Assembly: GCA_015698045.1 (NCBI GenBank) | Contig: BLAL01000043.1 | Span: 434,001 to 498,000, forward strand | Origin: Rhizophagus clarus | Taxonomy: Eukaryota; Glomeromycota; Glomeromycetes; Glomerales; Glomeraceae | Length of the DNA stretch: 64,000 bases | Direction: 5' to 3' | Part shown: in pieces, positions 13,094 to 26,094 of the stretch | How positions within the stretch are numbered: the stretch's first letter is position 1 | Layout of the letters: each line of letters starts with the position of its first letter | Program-made: the position numbers and the translations under genes | Notes under the pieces: generated by a model | The model's input: only the letters and a program-made list of their open reading frames with translations | Databases searched by the model: none | Told to the model about the DNA's origin: nothing

Positions 13094-13602
13094 ATCAAGG
13101 CTAAACATGGGGCCCGAAACCGAAACCTCCCGAAACCTTTTAGGTTTAGATGTATATACCGAAACTTAGTTTCGGGATGTGCATCTATTTCCCGAATCCC
13201 GAATCCCGAATCCCTCCCAAAACTCCGCCGAAACCATATATACCGAAATATAACCGAAACTTACGTATTAATCATGTTATTTATTTTGATTTAATTGTAG
13301 GACTCAAGGTTCCTTTTAAGTAACAATAGTGATTACTGGTGTAATCCATTTAGCATTTATAATTAATAATAAAAGTGAAACGTAATTTTCAAATTTTAAT
13401 AAATTAATATTTTGGGTCCGAGTCATTATCTTGGCCAAAAATTATAGATAGTGCTGGCCAAGTCAAGCATAATTCGGGCCAAAACAGTTTCGGGTTTCGG
13501 AATTAATTTCGGGTTTCGGGAAAGGTTTCGATTCGTATATTCCGAAACCCGAAACTTTCGGAAATCCACTTGGAGGTTTCGGGTCCCATGTATAATCAAG
13601 GC
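13094..13602. mobile_element. Non-autonomous hAT-like MITE with 8-bp target duplication
   Basis: A 493 bp element (13102-13594) is flanked by perfect 8-bp direct repeats ATCAAGGC at 13094-13101 and 13595-13602. Its terminal inverted repeats read TAAACATGGGGCCCGAAACC on the left and TATACATGGGACCCGAAACC on the right, matching in 18 of 20 positions. Both ends carry many subterminal copies of CCGAAACC or its complement, with an AT-rich, non-coding middle. An 8-bp duplication, short TIRs and subterminal repeats are the hallmarks of the hAT superfamily; there is no transposase inside. The superfamily is inferred from structure only. Confidence 0.75.
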
Positions 13603-15628
13603 ATAAACTTATATTTATTCCGAACATTTGAAAGATATATTTGCCTAAAAAGTTTAATTTCTATAGTATATTCTTTTTGACTCGGTTTCATGTTATACAT
13701 TCGAATTATATCATTATTTTCACATATGTGTGATTTAAAATTATGTTCAGGAGGACTAATTTCTAACTATTACCGTTGCTATCTAATTGTATCCACATTA
13801 TTTATCAATCTTAATAAATGCCCAATGTTGGCTTTTCGCAATACTAAAAATTGATTATGTCCAGGAGTACTGGTAGAAGCACTACATCCAGCGTATTAAT
13901 TCCTTCTATCAAATTAAAGTTTATCCGTAGCGTGAGAAGACTAAGGAAAAAACATAAAGTCTCATTTTTCTTTGATATATATATATTTACAGAAAAGTAA
14001 AAAGAAAGGATTTATGCAGTTATGAAAGCCATCGTAATTCATTGTCTGATAATTCATATTTAGACATCATTTGGTTTTGATTCTTTAATATACTATATAT
14101 TTACCCATTGCTTGAAACATTATTTGTTAGATTTCATTAGGAGTTTTTTATTTTTGGTAATGTAAATGATAGATCCTACGCGTCATATTCGCGTCACTAT
14201 GCGACAAAGGGTTCAGTACATTTTTGGAATCTATATATTTTTTTTTTTTTTTTTTTTTTTTTCATAAAGAATTAAATGAATTATATAACGATAAGTGAGA
14301 AAAATGCGTGACTTGTCACGCATTTCACGCATTACAACTTTCTACGTTCCATTATTCATGTCGATACTCAGAAGGTGGAAGTACGAAGAGGAAATGTCAT
14401 ACCTGTACTTAAATGATGATAATTCAACGCAATCCTGTCTAATGATTTATTTAACCCTCAGGGGATTTGACAGAAATGAGGAGACTTCAATTAACGTTCA
14501 AATGAACAAATTTTCTGCTCTTAAAAACGAACACAGTTTCATGTCAGTCCTCCAATAGCTGCCATTATCTGATTCAGCTAAAACCGGGTTTAATTTCTCG
14601 TCTTGCATTTTTTGCACAATGTTTGCAGCAAATCACTGCAGACTAACAGAATGATATAATCAATTTCAATGCCTAATGTTCTACATCATTATTTCGTAAT
14701 AAAAAAGATTTAATAATTTTACAACTTATACTATAAATCACATATAAATAATTCACATGATTATTAACTGTTATACGTAAAATATACGAGAGTTGAATGG
14801 ATTACGAGAGCAGAGCGCATTATGAAGGTCGAAATGGATTACGAGATTGCAGAAGGAACAATATTAGGTTATAAGGTGAATTTAATGAATTATCTTGGAC
14901 GAAATGCTTTTTTATTTCTATTTAGACGGTAGAAAGCAAGAAAAGTTAGATCAATTTGGGTCTTTAAAGTGATGAAAGCTACTTTTATTACTTTATTCAA
15001 GAATATGCAAATATAATATCTCAATTTAAAAGACTCCGAGTATTTGAGATGAGCGCGGAACAATGATTGGAGATGTAAATAATGCGGTAATATATATGGA
15101 AAGTTGAGGAAATATTATTTGTTTTGTAATACGAAACAATGCAACCATTGACGGCTTAATAACAACATCCGTCTACAACGACAACAATCGACACGACAGC
15201 TTTTTATTATCATTTAAGATTTAATAATTAATCCTTGCACGTAATTGTTAAATATTCATTATTCAGACATTGGGAAAATGCTTATAATCCTTATAAATAT
15301 TTGAAATTTTAAATTTATTCCTATTATTAAAGAATTCAGATAAGTATACCACTTTATCCATATCATATGTGATTATAAGGATAAGAATTTTTGACAAAAA
15401 TTTATGACTTCTAAACATCATGAAGAAATTATGGCCGAATCAATACGTCAATTCCATTTAACAAGACTCATAACTCAAATGCTGACAAAGAGTTATACAA
15501 TCTCCGTTGCAATTACTAAGGGTTGAGTTTTAAATTCTGTTTTTTTTTATTGAATAAATTATCATAGAATATTATCAACGCCATCCAATACGGCCAATAG
15601 AAAATCAAATTAAATATATTAAATATTT
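13603..15628. other. Intergenic, no supported gene
   Basis: AT-rich sequence with a poly-T run at about 14240-14262. A short open frame at 14295-14558 has no recognisable domain or codon signal. I see nothing else. Confidence 0.5.
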
Positions 15629-16701
15629 CTAGTGTATCTTTAAAGAAGAGTAATTGATTCCTACTAGTTCCGCATTATCATAATCCGAGAAATTTTTAAT
15701 TTCGATAGCAGAAGATAAAATAGTCTTAACGTAAAAGTACATGGCAGCATAATAAGGCAAATAGAATGGATTATATACTTTATCTATTGAAATAAAAAAA
15801 GATATTTTAAGTAAGAATAAAATAGAAAACACGGAACAAAGTTAAAAACTTACAGAATGTATCATCAGCTTTATATAGTTTTTGTAATTTAAGATCATCC
15901 TGATCTACCGTCAGGTTTGTATTGAGATAATATATGATAATTCCTGTAGTTATAAATGAGTAAATGGCTAAACCTAATCTATGCAAATGTAATCGTGTCC
16001 ATTTTTTAAATCCAATGAATCTGTTCGGGATCGTTAAAAGATCAATCCGATTATTTTCTTTAAAGAAATAACAAACAAGGAACAAAGGAGAATTCCATAA
16101 AGCGGTAAATGTCGCAGGATATCCTTGGCGTTTACATTCTATGAATAATAAGAATGCTAATATCGAAGTGAAAACTAAATAAAATAATGATCCACCAACT
16201 AAACTCCAAGATAAAATGGATGTAGCACACACATCAAGATTAGATTGAGCGTGTTCGGAATTACATCCATTAAAAAATAGAATGTTCAAGGCATCGTCCG
16301 TTCCGATGTTTTTAGCGGCACTAGACACTATGTGATAGCCGAAAAGTCCAGCATTACTAACAAACAACTAATAAACGTAAAAAAGTTATTCCTAATCCGA
16401 AATTCTAAAAAGACTTCTTAAAAGAACTTACTTCCCAATATGGAACAACTCTATTAATTATTTCTCCCTGTGGTATCACACGTCCTATTTCTGGTGACCT
16501 ATACTGAAAACCTTTAGAATCAGTACCAGAAACTAAGGGTTTCTTGGCCGAATCATATTCTGGCATTTTTCTTGGAAGGTTACTAGAGCTAGACTGAAAA
16601 TATGTGCTTGACTCTGTTTGGAGTCTATTATTATCAGATTCTTGTGTATAAGCTTCATAGCCACTTTTCGGATAATTCCGTTGTTGATTCTCCATAATCA
16701 A
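15629..16701 (-). CDS. Unknown multi-pass membrane protein
   Basis: No family recognised. Exons 15629-15783, 15854-16367 and 16432-16701 join in frame to 312 residues; a second Met two codons after the first is an equally good start. The first ~85 residues are hydrophilic and rich in Ser, Gln and Tyr. Hydrophobic segments follow in the order: FVSNAGLFGYHIVSSA, a long one around WSLVGGSLFYLVFTSILAFL, SPLFLVCYFF, LGLAIYSFITTGIIIYYL, and a final YYAAMYFYVKTIL. An extramembrane loop with two Cys (CNSEHAQSNLDVC) precedes the second span, perhaps disulphide-bonded. It diverges from RCN1, with 551 bp between the two start codons. Confidence 0.75.
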
Positions 16702-17252
16702 AAGAACTGAAAGAAAATATTTTATTGTTTGTACTTATTTTATAAAGAGATGGGATGTGAAATGTTATAGAGAAAGACAATAGTGTGATCCATTTTAATT
16801 TTACTAATTTAAATAATATAAAAATATTTTAGTCCCAAAAAAGAAGTATAAAGAAACTTAATTTATAGTAGCAATATATATAGAATATTAGAAAGAATAT
16901 GGGGGCAATTTTGTGTCACAGCTAAACCTAAATCAATACTTTCCGATTTAATATAGTAGGAGTGGCTTTTTTTGTTGGAAAGATCTATTGGAATTTGGAA
17001 AGGTTCGGCAGAATAATCACACATAAGAGAAAAGTATAATAGAAGATCTGTATATTTGATGCGTCAAAACGAGTTAATATTTATTTCTTGGCAAAATTAC
17101 TTAAACAGGTGTTATATATATATACATGTGCATGTCCTCTTTTTTTTTGATTCCCAAAACAATATTTTTCTTTCATATCAACCAGTTCTTACGAGTTCTG
17201 CGCTTTTTTTTATTAACAATAATTACTAATTTTTCCTTATTAAATTTACATA
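16702..17252. promoter_or_regulatory. Divergent promoter region
   Basis: This 551 bp gap separates the starts of the membrane-protein gene (-) and RCN1 (+). It is AT-rich, with pyrimidine tracts just before the RCN1 start. No specific operator was identified. Confidence 0.4.
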
Positions 17253-18111
17253 ATGCCTTGTGCTTCACACGTTTTACCTCCTCGAATCCACATCCCAGAG
17301 ATCGTTGTTACAAACACACTCATAGTTATTAATCTTGATCGAGAAGCTTTTATTCCTGAAAATCTTGCTGAACTTCGAGATCGCTTAGAACGACACGGAA
17401 AAATATATAAGATTGTGCCGATTAAGTCGTTTAATCGTATTCTCGCTATTTTTTATCAAACCAACGATGCAAAAAATGCCAAGAGATTTTGCGATAGGGG
17501 AGAATTCTTAAATAAAACTATTCGCATATATTATGGACAGGTGTGACATAATTCCTTCTTTTCTTTAAGAATTTGAATCAATTATTAACAATTTTGATGA
17601 TTATATATAGCACACTCCCTTATATGATGAGATCGATAATTCAAAACATCTTAATGTACCAGAACTTGAAAGGAATTGGCTGGTATCTCCACCCTGTTCA
17701 CCACCGGTTGGATGGACTCAAATTAAAGAAGACCGTCCTAATTCTAAAACTTTAGCTGATGATTTAGTTCATGCTTTAGCGCACGCTTCTTTGAACGCAG
17801 ATTATTTTAAAAGTCATGATGATGTTGATGATTTTTCTTTAGATGATAGTTCAGACCAAGATAGCAACGAAGAGATTCCTGGAATGCAAACACCTATATT
17901 GACTGTCGTTCCATGCGATTCAGGCTCTAATCAAAATAATGCTAAGGTTCCTCTCATCCTCATTCAGGATTGGGATAACTCGGAATCACAAGATACTAAA
18001 AAAACAAAGACACGAAATTTCAATATACAGCAAACAAAAGCACAGCTTTATCCTACTTTGGTTCAACGTGCTCCCACTCCAACTCCAAGGCCTCCACTCA
18101 TCTTCTCGTAA
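17253..18111 (+). CDS. RCN1: Calcipressin (regulator of calcineurin)
   Basis: Calcipressins bind and tune the Ca2+/calmodulin phosphatase calcineurin. Two exons, 17253-17540 and 17611-18111, join in frame to 262 residues. An RRM-like N-terminal domain (TLIVINLDREAF through FYQTNDAKNAKRF) is followed by the family hallmark SPPCSPPVGW, in which the two Ser are the usual phosphorylation sites. Further on are the acidic stretch DSSDQDSNEEIPGMQ and TPILTVVPCDSGS, which matches the T-P-x-x-x-V-x-x-C calcineurin-inhibitor segment. The C-terminus is Pro-rich (VQRAPTPTPRPPL). It converges with ATG11. Function is well supported by the motif order; regulation was not assessed. Confidence 0.92.
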
Positions 18112-18437
18112 TTATTTAATTTAATGTATTTATATTTTTTTTTTTTTACTTTTAAACTTAGTAAATATAATTCTTGAAATAGATAGAGAAAGGTAGAATA
18201 TGTATATTTAGTTTAGATAAATATTCATTGTTACTTTGTTTTAAAATCACTGTTTAATAATCGTTTGTTAATTCTGTTATACAAAATTTTATTACAAAAA
18301 AAAACAAATAGCAAAAAAAAAAACAAATAATAAATTTAAAAAATTGATTTTTTTTTAAAAAATTTTACGTGTAAGTTTAAATAATGATTTCTTAATAAAA
18401 AGATCAAAAGATTTAGGTAACCAATAAATAATAGATG
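18112..18437. other. Convergent 3' region between RCN1 and ATG11
   Basis: An A/T-rich 326 bp gap between two stop codons, with several poly-A/poly-T runs. It probably holds both 3' UTRs. Nothing else is visible. Confidence 0.5.
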
Positions 18438-21400
18438 TTATGATGAATCCGAATTTGACCTAGTATTCTCTTTGGGCTCTGATACAGTTTCACTAGATGA
18501 AAATAAGTTAAAAAATTGCCCAAATTGCCCAATTTTCGAAGGAGTACCAGGAGGTGACGTTCTATGTGTGGAAGACATTGAATAAGCACGAGGTGGCATA
18601 CTTTGTATTCGACTTCGCGTAGATACATCTGCTGTGGATGATGACATATTTAAATTTATGTCGCTGCTCGTTGAGGATAAATTAAGGGATGCACTCATGC
18701 GCGAAGATCTGTCAGAGTCAGAACGTTTTCTAGAATGATGACTGGATGTTAAATTATTCTGATATACTTCAACACTTAATGAATAATATTTAACACCATC
18801 TGGTAATTCATAAGGATTTGTTTTCGGACTCTGTGCAAATTAATAATTTCAAGCTTAGAATTTGAAACCTTTGAACCTAATACGCGGAATAATTCATAAC
18901 CAACCTTAATATCAACCACGTGCTCAGAAATATTTACAATTCGCGCGACAATCCAGTCTTTATGACGAATTATCGAGTCATTAGCATTTAAAAAGTAATG
19001 CGGACAATTAATGTTAAAAGCAGCCCAAGGTTTGGCTGTTGAGTTTCGAGTGGGCAAAAATAGTGCAAGGTCACCATTCTTGAAGCTATATAGGTATTGA
19101 GAAGTATAATGTTCAATTTAATTGATTGTGTAATGATTGATAAATTAAATTTAATTGCTTACTTTCGAAACGCGATCTTTTCTTTTGACTCATGATAAGA
19201 TTTACGATACTTATGATATTTCTCTGTCAAATGAATAAATTTTTTCGAAATCAAAATTGTGAAACAACTAAATAATACTTTCACATGAACCTACCTTTGT
19301 TTGTTTTACTCTCTTCTTGATATTTCTTTGCAAGATTTTCGGCATCCGATGGTGTTCGTCTAATCATATCGCAAACTTTACTAAGGTTTACCTTTGTTGA
19401 GAGAGTAAGAAGTGTTACATATTTATCTTTTGGCCATTCTATTGGTTCAATCAGAGAATCATTTGAGAAAAATTTCCCTAAGTCTTCAGCATAATAGCTA
19501 TCTGATAAACGCGATTCGGTTGATTTAGAATTTCCTTTTTCCTCCTCAATTGATATTAAACTAATTAATTTATTTTCATCATTTAAGGGTAATGCTAATC
19601 CCATAGCATTCATCAATGTCCGAATATTAATATAATACTCCCATAGGTATTTGCTTAATACGCGAGAAAATTCTGTTCGCTCTTTTAACTTTTGTTGAGT
19701 TTCGTCTAAAGACTTTTCTAACTTTATATTAGTAGCTTTAGAATTTTCGGTAAGCTGCGAATAATAATTAGTAATTCATTAATTAATGTAGTCAAATAAG
19801 TTCATTTCTAAACAATAATGTGACAAACAAACCTGTTTTGCATCATGTAATTCCTGAGCCATGGATTTCGTAACACTACCAACTTTTTGTATCATATTTA
19901 TAGGGTTCAAATTTGTTTCCAGTTTTGCCTAGATTTAAAATGTCCAAGAAAGTTAATTAAAGTTAAAAAGGAAAGAAACAAATAATTTAACATAATAATA
20001 CATTATGATATAATTTACCTGCCCGGTAGATTTAGATTCTTCATAGGCAGTTACAATGGGCATATATTCCACAATAGCTTCAGTGATATTTCTGACTAAC
20101 TTTTCAGCCTATTTAAATATTATTAAATTTTAATAAGCAAAGAAGAAACTATTATGTCGATTAACATATACAAAATTACCTGTTCTAAAGCTTTCCGATT
20201 TTCAGCACTTTCTTGCTCAGCAAGTTTGACTCTTTCGCGTGTCTTAGAGTGAAAAAAACTTATTAATAAATTAATTTCACTAAATTTTGTTCGTAATATT
20301 AAGAAAATTCACCTTATCAAGCTGTTTTTCATATTCTTCACGAGCTGAATTCATTCTTTCAAGGTTAGCCTTCCAGCTTTCAATTTCATGAAGCAACTGT
20401 AATACACTAATATAAGTATTCGGAAGAGAGAATTATCAAAAAAGATTTCAACATTATTAAAATACAGACATTTTGCTTGTTTAATTCGTATGCTTTATTT
20501 GTCTCATCCTTTTCTTTTTGAAGTTCTTCAACCTGTTTTAAATAGGATTAGAATAATTTTGGAACATAATTAAATTAAAAATGACAGTGATATATACCTT
20601 TTCTTTCCATTGCTCTTTCACGATTTCGATCTGTTCTTGCCCAAGCTGTTCGGCTTCTAACTCTTCAATTCTCTTATTCAACTCTGATTGTCTTTGATTA
20701 TATAAACTTTCTTTTTCCTCGAACTGCGAAATATAATAAATAAATATAATATAATTTATTAGTCGTGGTTTATTACTTTACACGTAATAAATAATGTAGA
20801 AAGGAATAAAACCTTTTGTTTATATTCTTCAAAACTAGTTTCTAATTTATTTTTTTCTGCCAAAATATCATTAAATTTCAATTCCAAGTTCGACTTTGCT
20901 GCATTTAATACTTCCTTTTCTTTTATGATCCATTCGTTTTCTTCTTGTAATTTAACACATTGCCTATCCGATTCGCGTTGAATAGCTTCTAAATCTCTTA
21001 TTTTTTTCTCATATTCATCATGAAGTTTATGATTCTCTGATTTTGAATCTTGATATTTTTGTTTTAGATCCTTAATAATACCTTCCACTTGTTCAGAATA
21101 AAAATTGTCCTGTTCATTACTTCGAAGATCGAGTGACACTTTTTCTAATTCAGCTATTTTTGCTTCTAATTCATCTATTTTTGCTTCTAGTTCATTTATT
21201 TTTGCTTCTGATTCAGCTATTTTTGCTTCCAATTCATTACATCGCATTTTTGATGAATCATACAAAGTTTGCAATTCATTAAACTTCGCGTGCAGATCTT
21301 CGTTCTCTTTCAATACAAGAGCATATGAACTTTCAAGGGTTAAAGCTCGCTCTTCAATTTCTTTTATAGCTCCAGAATGTGATGCTTCAGAATTCTGATG

Positions 21401-24400
21401 ACGTGATTCGAGTTCATTTATTCTCTTAAGTAATGTCTCTTTTTCATTAACAATTGCGTTATAAGATGATTCTAAATTTTTATAACGCATTTCTAACTCG
21501 TTTATTTTGTTTTCTTGCTTTTTCTTTTCGCTAATTTCGACAGTATATGAGGATTCTAGGCTCTGATAACGCGAACGCAAATCAGAGAATTCTTCTTCCG
21601 TTACAGAAGTTTCTGATTTTGCTGGAGAATTCTTAGCTGCCTGATAATTTTTGTGCAATATAGTTTCTAGATTCTTAATACGAGCTTCGTACGCCTAACA
21701 AGTTAAATAATTTTCAATAAATTAAATATAAAGTAATAGAATTAAAAATTTTAAATAAAACCTTTATTTTCTCTTCGGCCTTGTCTAACTGTTTCGTTTT
21801 CTCAAAATATAGATCCATATTAACATCTATTTGCGGGGCGCTATCTTCAGAAAAACTTTGTCGTGAAGTTCTTTTAGAACGGCGTCCTAATTGAGATGAC
21901 ATTGGCAGCTGTGGAGTTAATGTTCGACCTAATTAAGAAGAATTTTTTACATCCATTCATTCATTATAAAAATTCACTAACATCACGTATGATTAATGAA
22001 ATATACCTTCAATTAATGAAATTGGACGTGATATTGTACTGCTATTTCTGCCGTTATCACTCTTTTCAGAGAGAACTATAAACATTACCGGAAACTGTAA
22101 GTTATAATTAAGATAACAAAATACTTCAAAAATAACTATGCATTTCGGCTTACAAGTTTTCTCTACAATACGGTCAAATTCGTAATTCATTCCCTCTATT
22201 TGATTAACCAACTTCAACAATACTGCCTGTAAACTTGCCAAGGGATCATTTTGCGGAGGTTGTATTCGTATCTTTGATGGCGAAGCATTGAAAGTTGGAG
22301 AGCCATGAAAAGAAGCTTGAGACAATACTGCTGGACGAATTTCCTCTATATAATTCAAAAAGGCTATTTACAAAAAAAACACGATTAATGATATCAAATC
22401 ATAGTAAAGCATGAGGTGGAAAGGTAAGAAATCAATAGGCCATTACAATGTATATCTTCCGCTGTAAAAGACGGTAGTTTATCCTCTTTAATATTAGCCG
22501 TAGATATGTCGCACATAGGAGGATTATCATCTAATGCTATAAATTCGCCAGTTATAAAATCAATTAAATACAACTTAACGTTTTGAATTTGAATTTAAAT
22601 TTAAATTTTTTCATTATACCTGGAATATTGATGGGAACATATTTTTTTACATCCGTTCTATAAGAATCACGCCTCTTCTGTTCTGTATTACGAAAATGAG
22701 CCATTATCTCGGCCATTTGTTGTGCTTTTGTAAGTATAAGCTAAAAATGGTTATGAATAATAAATTAATCGAGAAGAAATAAATAAAAGTAGAGTAATAC
22801 TGATCATACATTTGCATATTCTTTTCTTCTCACAATCTCAACAATAGTCTTTGCCTAATTTCAAACAGACTTCAAGTTAATAATTTTACCAAACATAAGA
22901 TTAAAAAACTCAATTATAATATTTACATAAGCAATTGGCATTTGGTGAACATGATTCAAGTTTTTAAATTCTTGTGATTTAGATTGAATGTCAGAATCCA
23001 GTCTTCTTAACAGATCAGGAATACTAGCAATAGAAGATTCAAGACGCGATATTTGTTGTAAACTGGATATCAATGTTGAAGTCATGCCATTCTTTAAAAT
23101 TTTAATTAAATAATTTAGAAATCATACAATAAAATGTAAAGACAAAAAATATATAATATAAGGAATAAAAACCTTGCATTGTGCAAGAAATTTCACTTGA
23201 TCGCGAATATATTGATCGTATTTTTGCATTTCTGTGAAAAATTACAAATGACACGTATGAGAACAAATTTTAATACGATAAAATCATATTGGTATTAAAT
23301 GATATATACCTGGCAAATACTCCTGTGAATGAATGTTGGAAAGATGTTCAAAAGCCTCAATTGACTTTATGGTTGTTGTGGAACTATTTACATTTGATTC
23401 AAGAATTTCTGATACTTTGCTTTGTACGCGTGTGACGTCTTTAAAAAGAATTGATTACTTTTTAATAAAAACTTTGCTTTTATTGATTATAATATTAATA
23501 AGTAATTTCTTAATTACCTCTTTCCAATTTTTGAGCAAATTGTGTTAGCTTACTATAATATTCTCGAATATTATTTAATCCCGCTTCTATCTTAGGAAAC
23601 CTGAGAGAAATGTAAATTATCTAATCAATTAAACATGATATTGAAAAATTATGGAGTAGTATGAAAATTACGTACGAGAAATCAAATTTCTTCTTTTTTA
23701 ACGTATCTGATCCTGATTGTACAGAGCGAACCATAGTAGTCAATTCTTGGACGCGTTTAGAAATTTGATCTGACAATAAGAACATGTTAATTTGTTATTA
23801 ATAATAATAAACTTAATATAAAAAATTAAGAAACAAATCAGTATACGAAAAAGAATTTACCATAGGCTTGTTTACCCTCTTTCGCCAATATTATAAGCTT
23901 TTCTTCAGCTATAAGATCGGCTAAGGTATATGAATCTCTGTCATTCATTAGATTTCTTGCATCTTTTAACAACCCAGGGTGTATCGTGATATGCCGAAGC
24001 GTCTCAATATCAGTTGATAAACTAAAATTATACCATAAATTATGATTTAGCGCTTAAATATGTATAATCGCATATAATGAGGTATATATAAAAGATTAAA
24101 AACCTTTGAATTAGCTTGGCTTGTTTTGTTATTTCTTTTTCGGCAAATGCATAAATATCTTCATGGGCCTCAATGATAGAACTAAATTACGAGATAACGT
24201 TATTGAATTATTAAATAATTTTGAATAACCGTTAATTTATTGAGCGCGTACAAACCGGCAATGGGAATCGAGATTTGTGATGGCAACATTCAATGCCATT
24301 AGCTGAATCTTTTGTTCTTGATATAGCAGTTTACAAGTTCCTATATGTTTGTCAGCTGTTTTGATGAATGACTTAACAAATAATTGAAGGAATTTGATAA

Positions 24401-24826
24401 GATTATTAAATGAAATTTTCAATTTAAATTCTTTAATAACATATTATCTCTAATAGCGATGTTCACCTGCCCTTGAGAGTGATGTGTTTGAAATAAATTG
24501 ACATAAATACCACATTCTTCAGATAGATTTATGTTATTCCGAGTACTACGCCTTGTAAGAATATTTGATGCCGCAGGAGCTATGATTTATACAAAAAATT
24601 AAAATATCAGTAAGTAAAATAAAGTAAAGAAATAAATTGATATAAAAACTAGTTGTGGTTTTACCAATTATGGGAGGCTCCAACGAAGGGTCTTCAATAA
24701 GTGACGTTTGGTCATTTGCGTTGTTTACATCTAGAAGATCCCTATCGAAAAGAAATATAATATACTCATCCTTATAAATAATTTATTAAATTTATTAAAT
24801 GTATTAATTAAAATATAATTTACTTG

Positions 24827-24862
<36 letters not shown>

Positions 24863-25251
24863 AATAAAATTTGATTTTACCTTTCCAACAGCCTTATTTG
24901 CATCATTTATCATTTCGGTTTTGAGTTGCAAACCAAAACTTGTCATTAATATCTGCGAAGACACTGGTACACCACCCACTTGCTCAAGCTCCGCTTTAAG
25001 CTCGCCCAAACTAAATATTAATGGATCAATCAATTTTAAACCATGGAACAATCAATAATATATCATTATTTAATTTAAGAGTACTAAGTAAATACAAATT
25101 TAATTGCAAAAAAAATAAATCGATTTTTTGCACTTTAAGTTCTAACCTTTACTAAAACAACTATTGTATGAAAAAGGAGTTGAAAAGCATACCTCTCAAA
25201 AGACTTTCGTACTTGAATCCGTTTCCCCGTTTCCGCCCGATAAATTTTCAT
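18438..25251 (-). CDS. ATG11: Autophagy scaffold ATG11 (FIP200/RB1CC1-like)
   Basis: Atg11 links cargo receptors to the Atg1 kinase in selective autophagy such as pexophagy and mitophagy. I reconstruct 29 exons joining in frame to 1509 residues: 18438-18830, 18869-19085, 19163-19223, 19295-19754, 19833-19928, 20019-20108, 20180-20242, 20313-20396, 20470-20532, 20598-20723, 20813-21694, 21762-21928, 22007-22075, 22154-22363, 22447-22536, 22620-22740, 22810-22854, 22927-23091, 23173-23231, 23310-23438, 23518-23600, 23676-23769, 23861-24021, 24104-24181, 24256-24371, 24467-24579, 24665-24770, 24881-25010, 25193-25251. The N-terminus is ubiquitin-like (ILMTSFGLQLK, IIFLFDRDLLD). Next come a helical region with VEIVRRKEY and a long coiled coil encoded mainly by the 882-nt exon. 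The C-terminal ATG11 domain has FKNGDLALFLPTR, PWAAFN and DWIVARIV. A Ser-rich tail of about 100 residues follows. The last intron would be only 38 nt. Confidence 0.93.
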
Positions 25252-26094
25252 AATGAACAATAAAAAACCAAGAAAAAAAAAATAAAAATAAAAATAAAAG
25301 GTCAAGCAGCAGATAAAATTGTAGCTTTCAAACAGCTTATAAATTACTAAATTTGAAAATCTCGGATTTTTGAAATAATAGTCATTAAGTATTCCGAAAA
25401 TTTGCCAAATATATATCTAAGGTTACAAATATAGACGGAGACCTTGAATCAACATAGTACATGTGACTCCAGATGATGTTTCTTGTATATTCTAAGATAT
25501 TACTTTTTTCAGTAAGTAATATAACTAAAAAAAAATTGATTGTTTCCTAAATAATTTTAGGTGAAATTTCGAGAATCGTCAACTAGAATAATCGTGCAAC
25601 AGCCCGTCCTTCAATTTTTAAAAAAGAGGTATTGCATATTTTTTTTTTTTTTTTTTCAAAGTCAGTTAAATTTGGAACATTAGTTCCACTTTTTTGAATC
25701 TATTCTCAATTTGTTTTAATGAATTTTCTAAATTTTAAAGATTTCAAATTTTTATTGGAAAATATTAAAAAAGGTAAATATTCATTTATTTATAAATTTA
25801 CTTGAAGATACATATTTTTGATTTAAATAGTGACACACACCAAGCAACAAGAATAAAAAATGTAAGTGGCATTTTTAGTCAATCCACCTGATAATAATAA
25901 ATTATCTTTCATAGTTTATTAAGCATTTGCTTCAGAGGCAAATTAAATAAATATAGTGAATAAATGCATCATTAAATATTAGGAAAATTTTAAAATTTTA
26001 AAATTTTTTCTATCAACTATTATTAATTTAATTAATTCTAATTTCCTAAAATTTTTCCTTATATCCTCCACGCAAATAAATATTAAATTATCTA
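25252..26094. other. Intergenic between ATG11 and SEC53
   Basis: This gap carries the ATG11 promoter and SEC53 3' region (both genes are on the minus strand). It is AT-rich with a poly-T run at about 25640-25657. No gene seen. Confidence 0.5.

Noticed and set aside
14295..14558. 87-codon open frame
   Set aside because: No domain, no plausible splice partners; chance in AT-rich DNA.
21105..21398. Plus-strand open frame of 97 codons
   Set aside because: Antisense shadow of the ATG11 coiled-coil exon.
22076..22091. Alternative ATG11 acceptor at TTACAG upstream of exon 22007-22075
   Set aside because: It creates an in-frame stop; the TTTATAG acceptor at 22076-22077 keeps the frame open.
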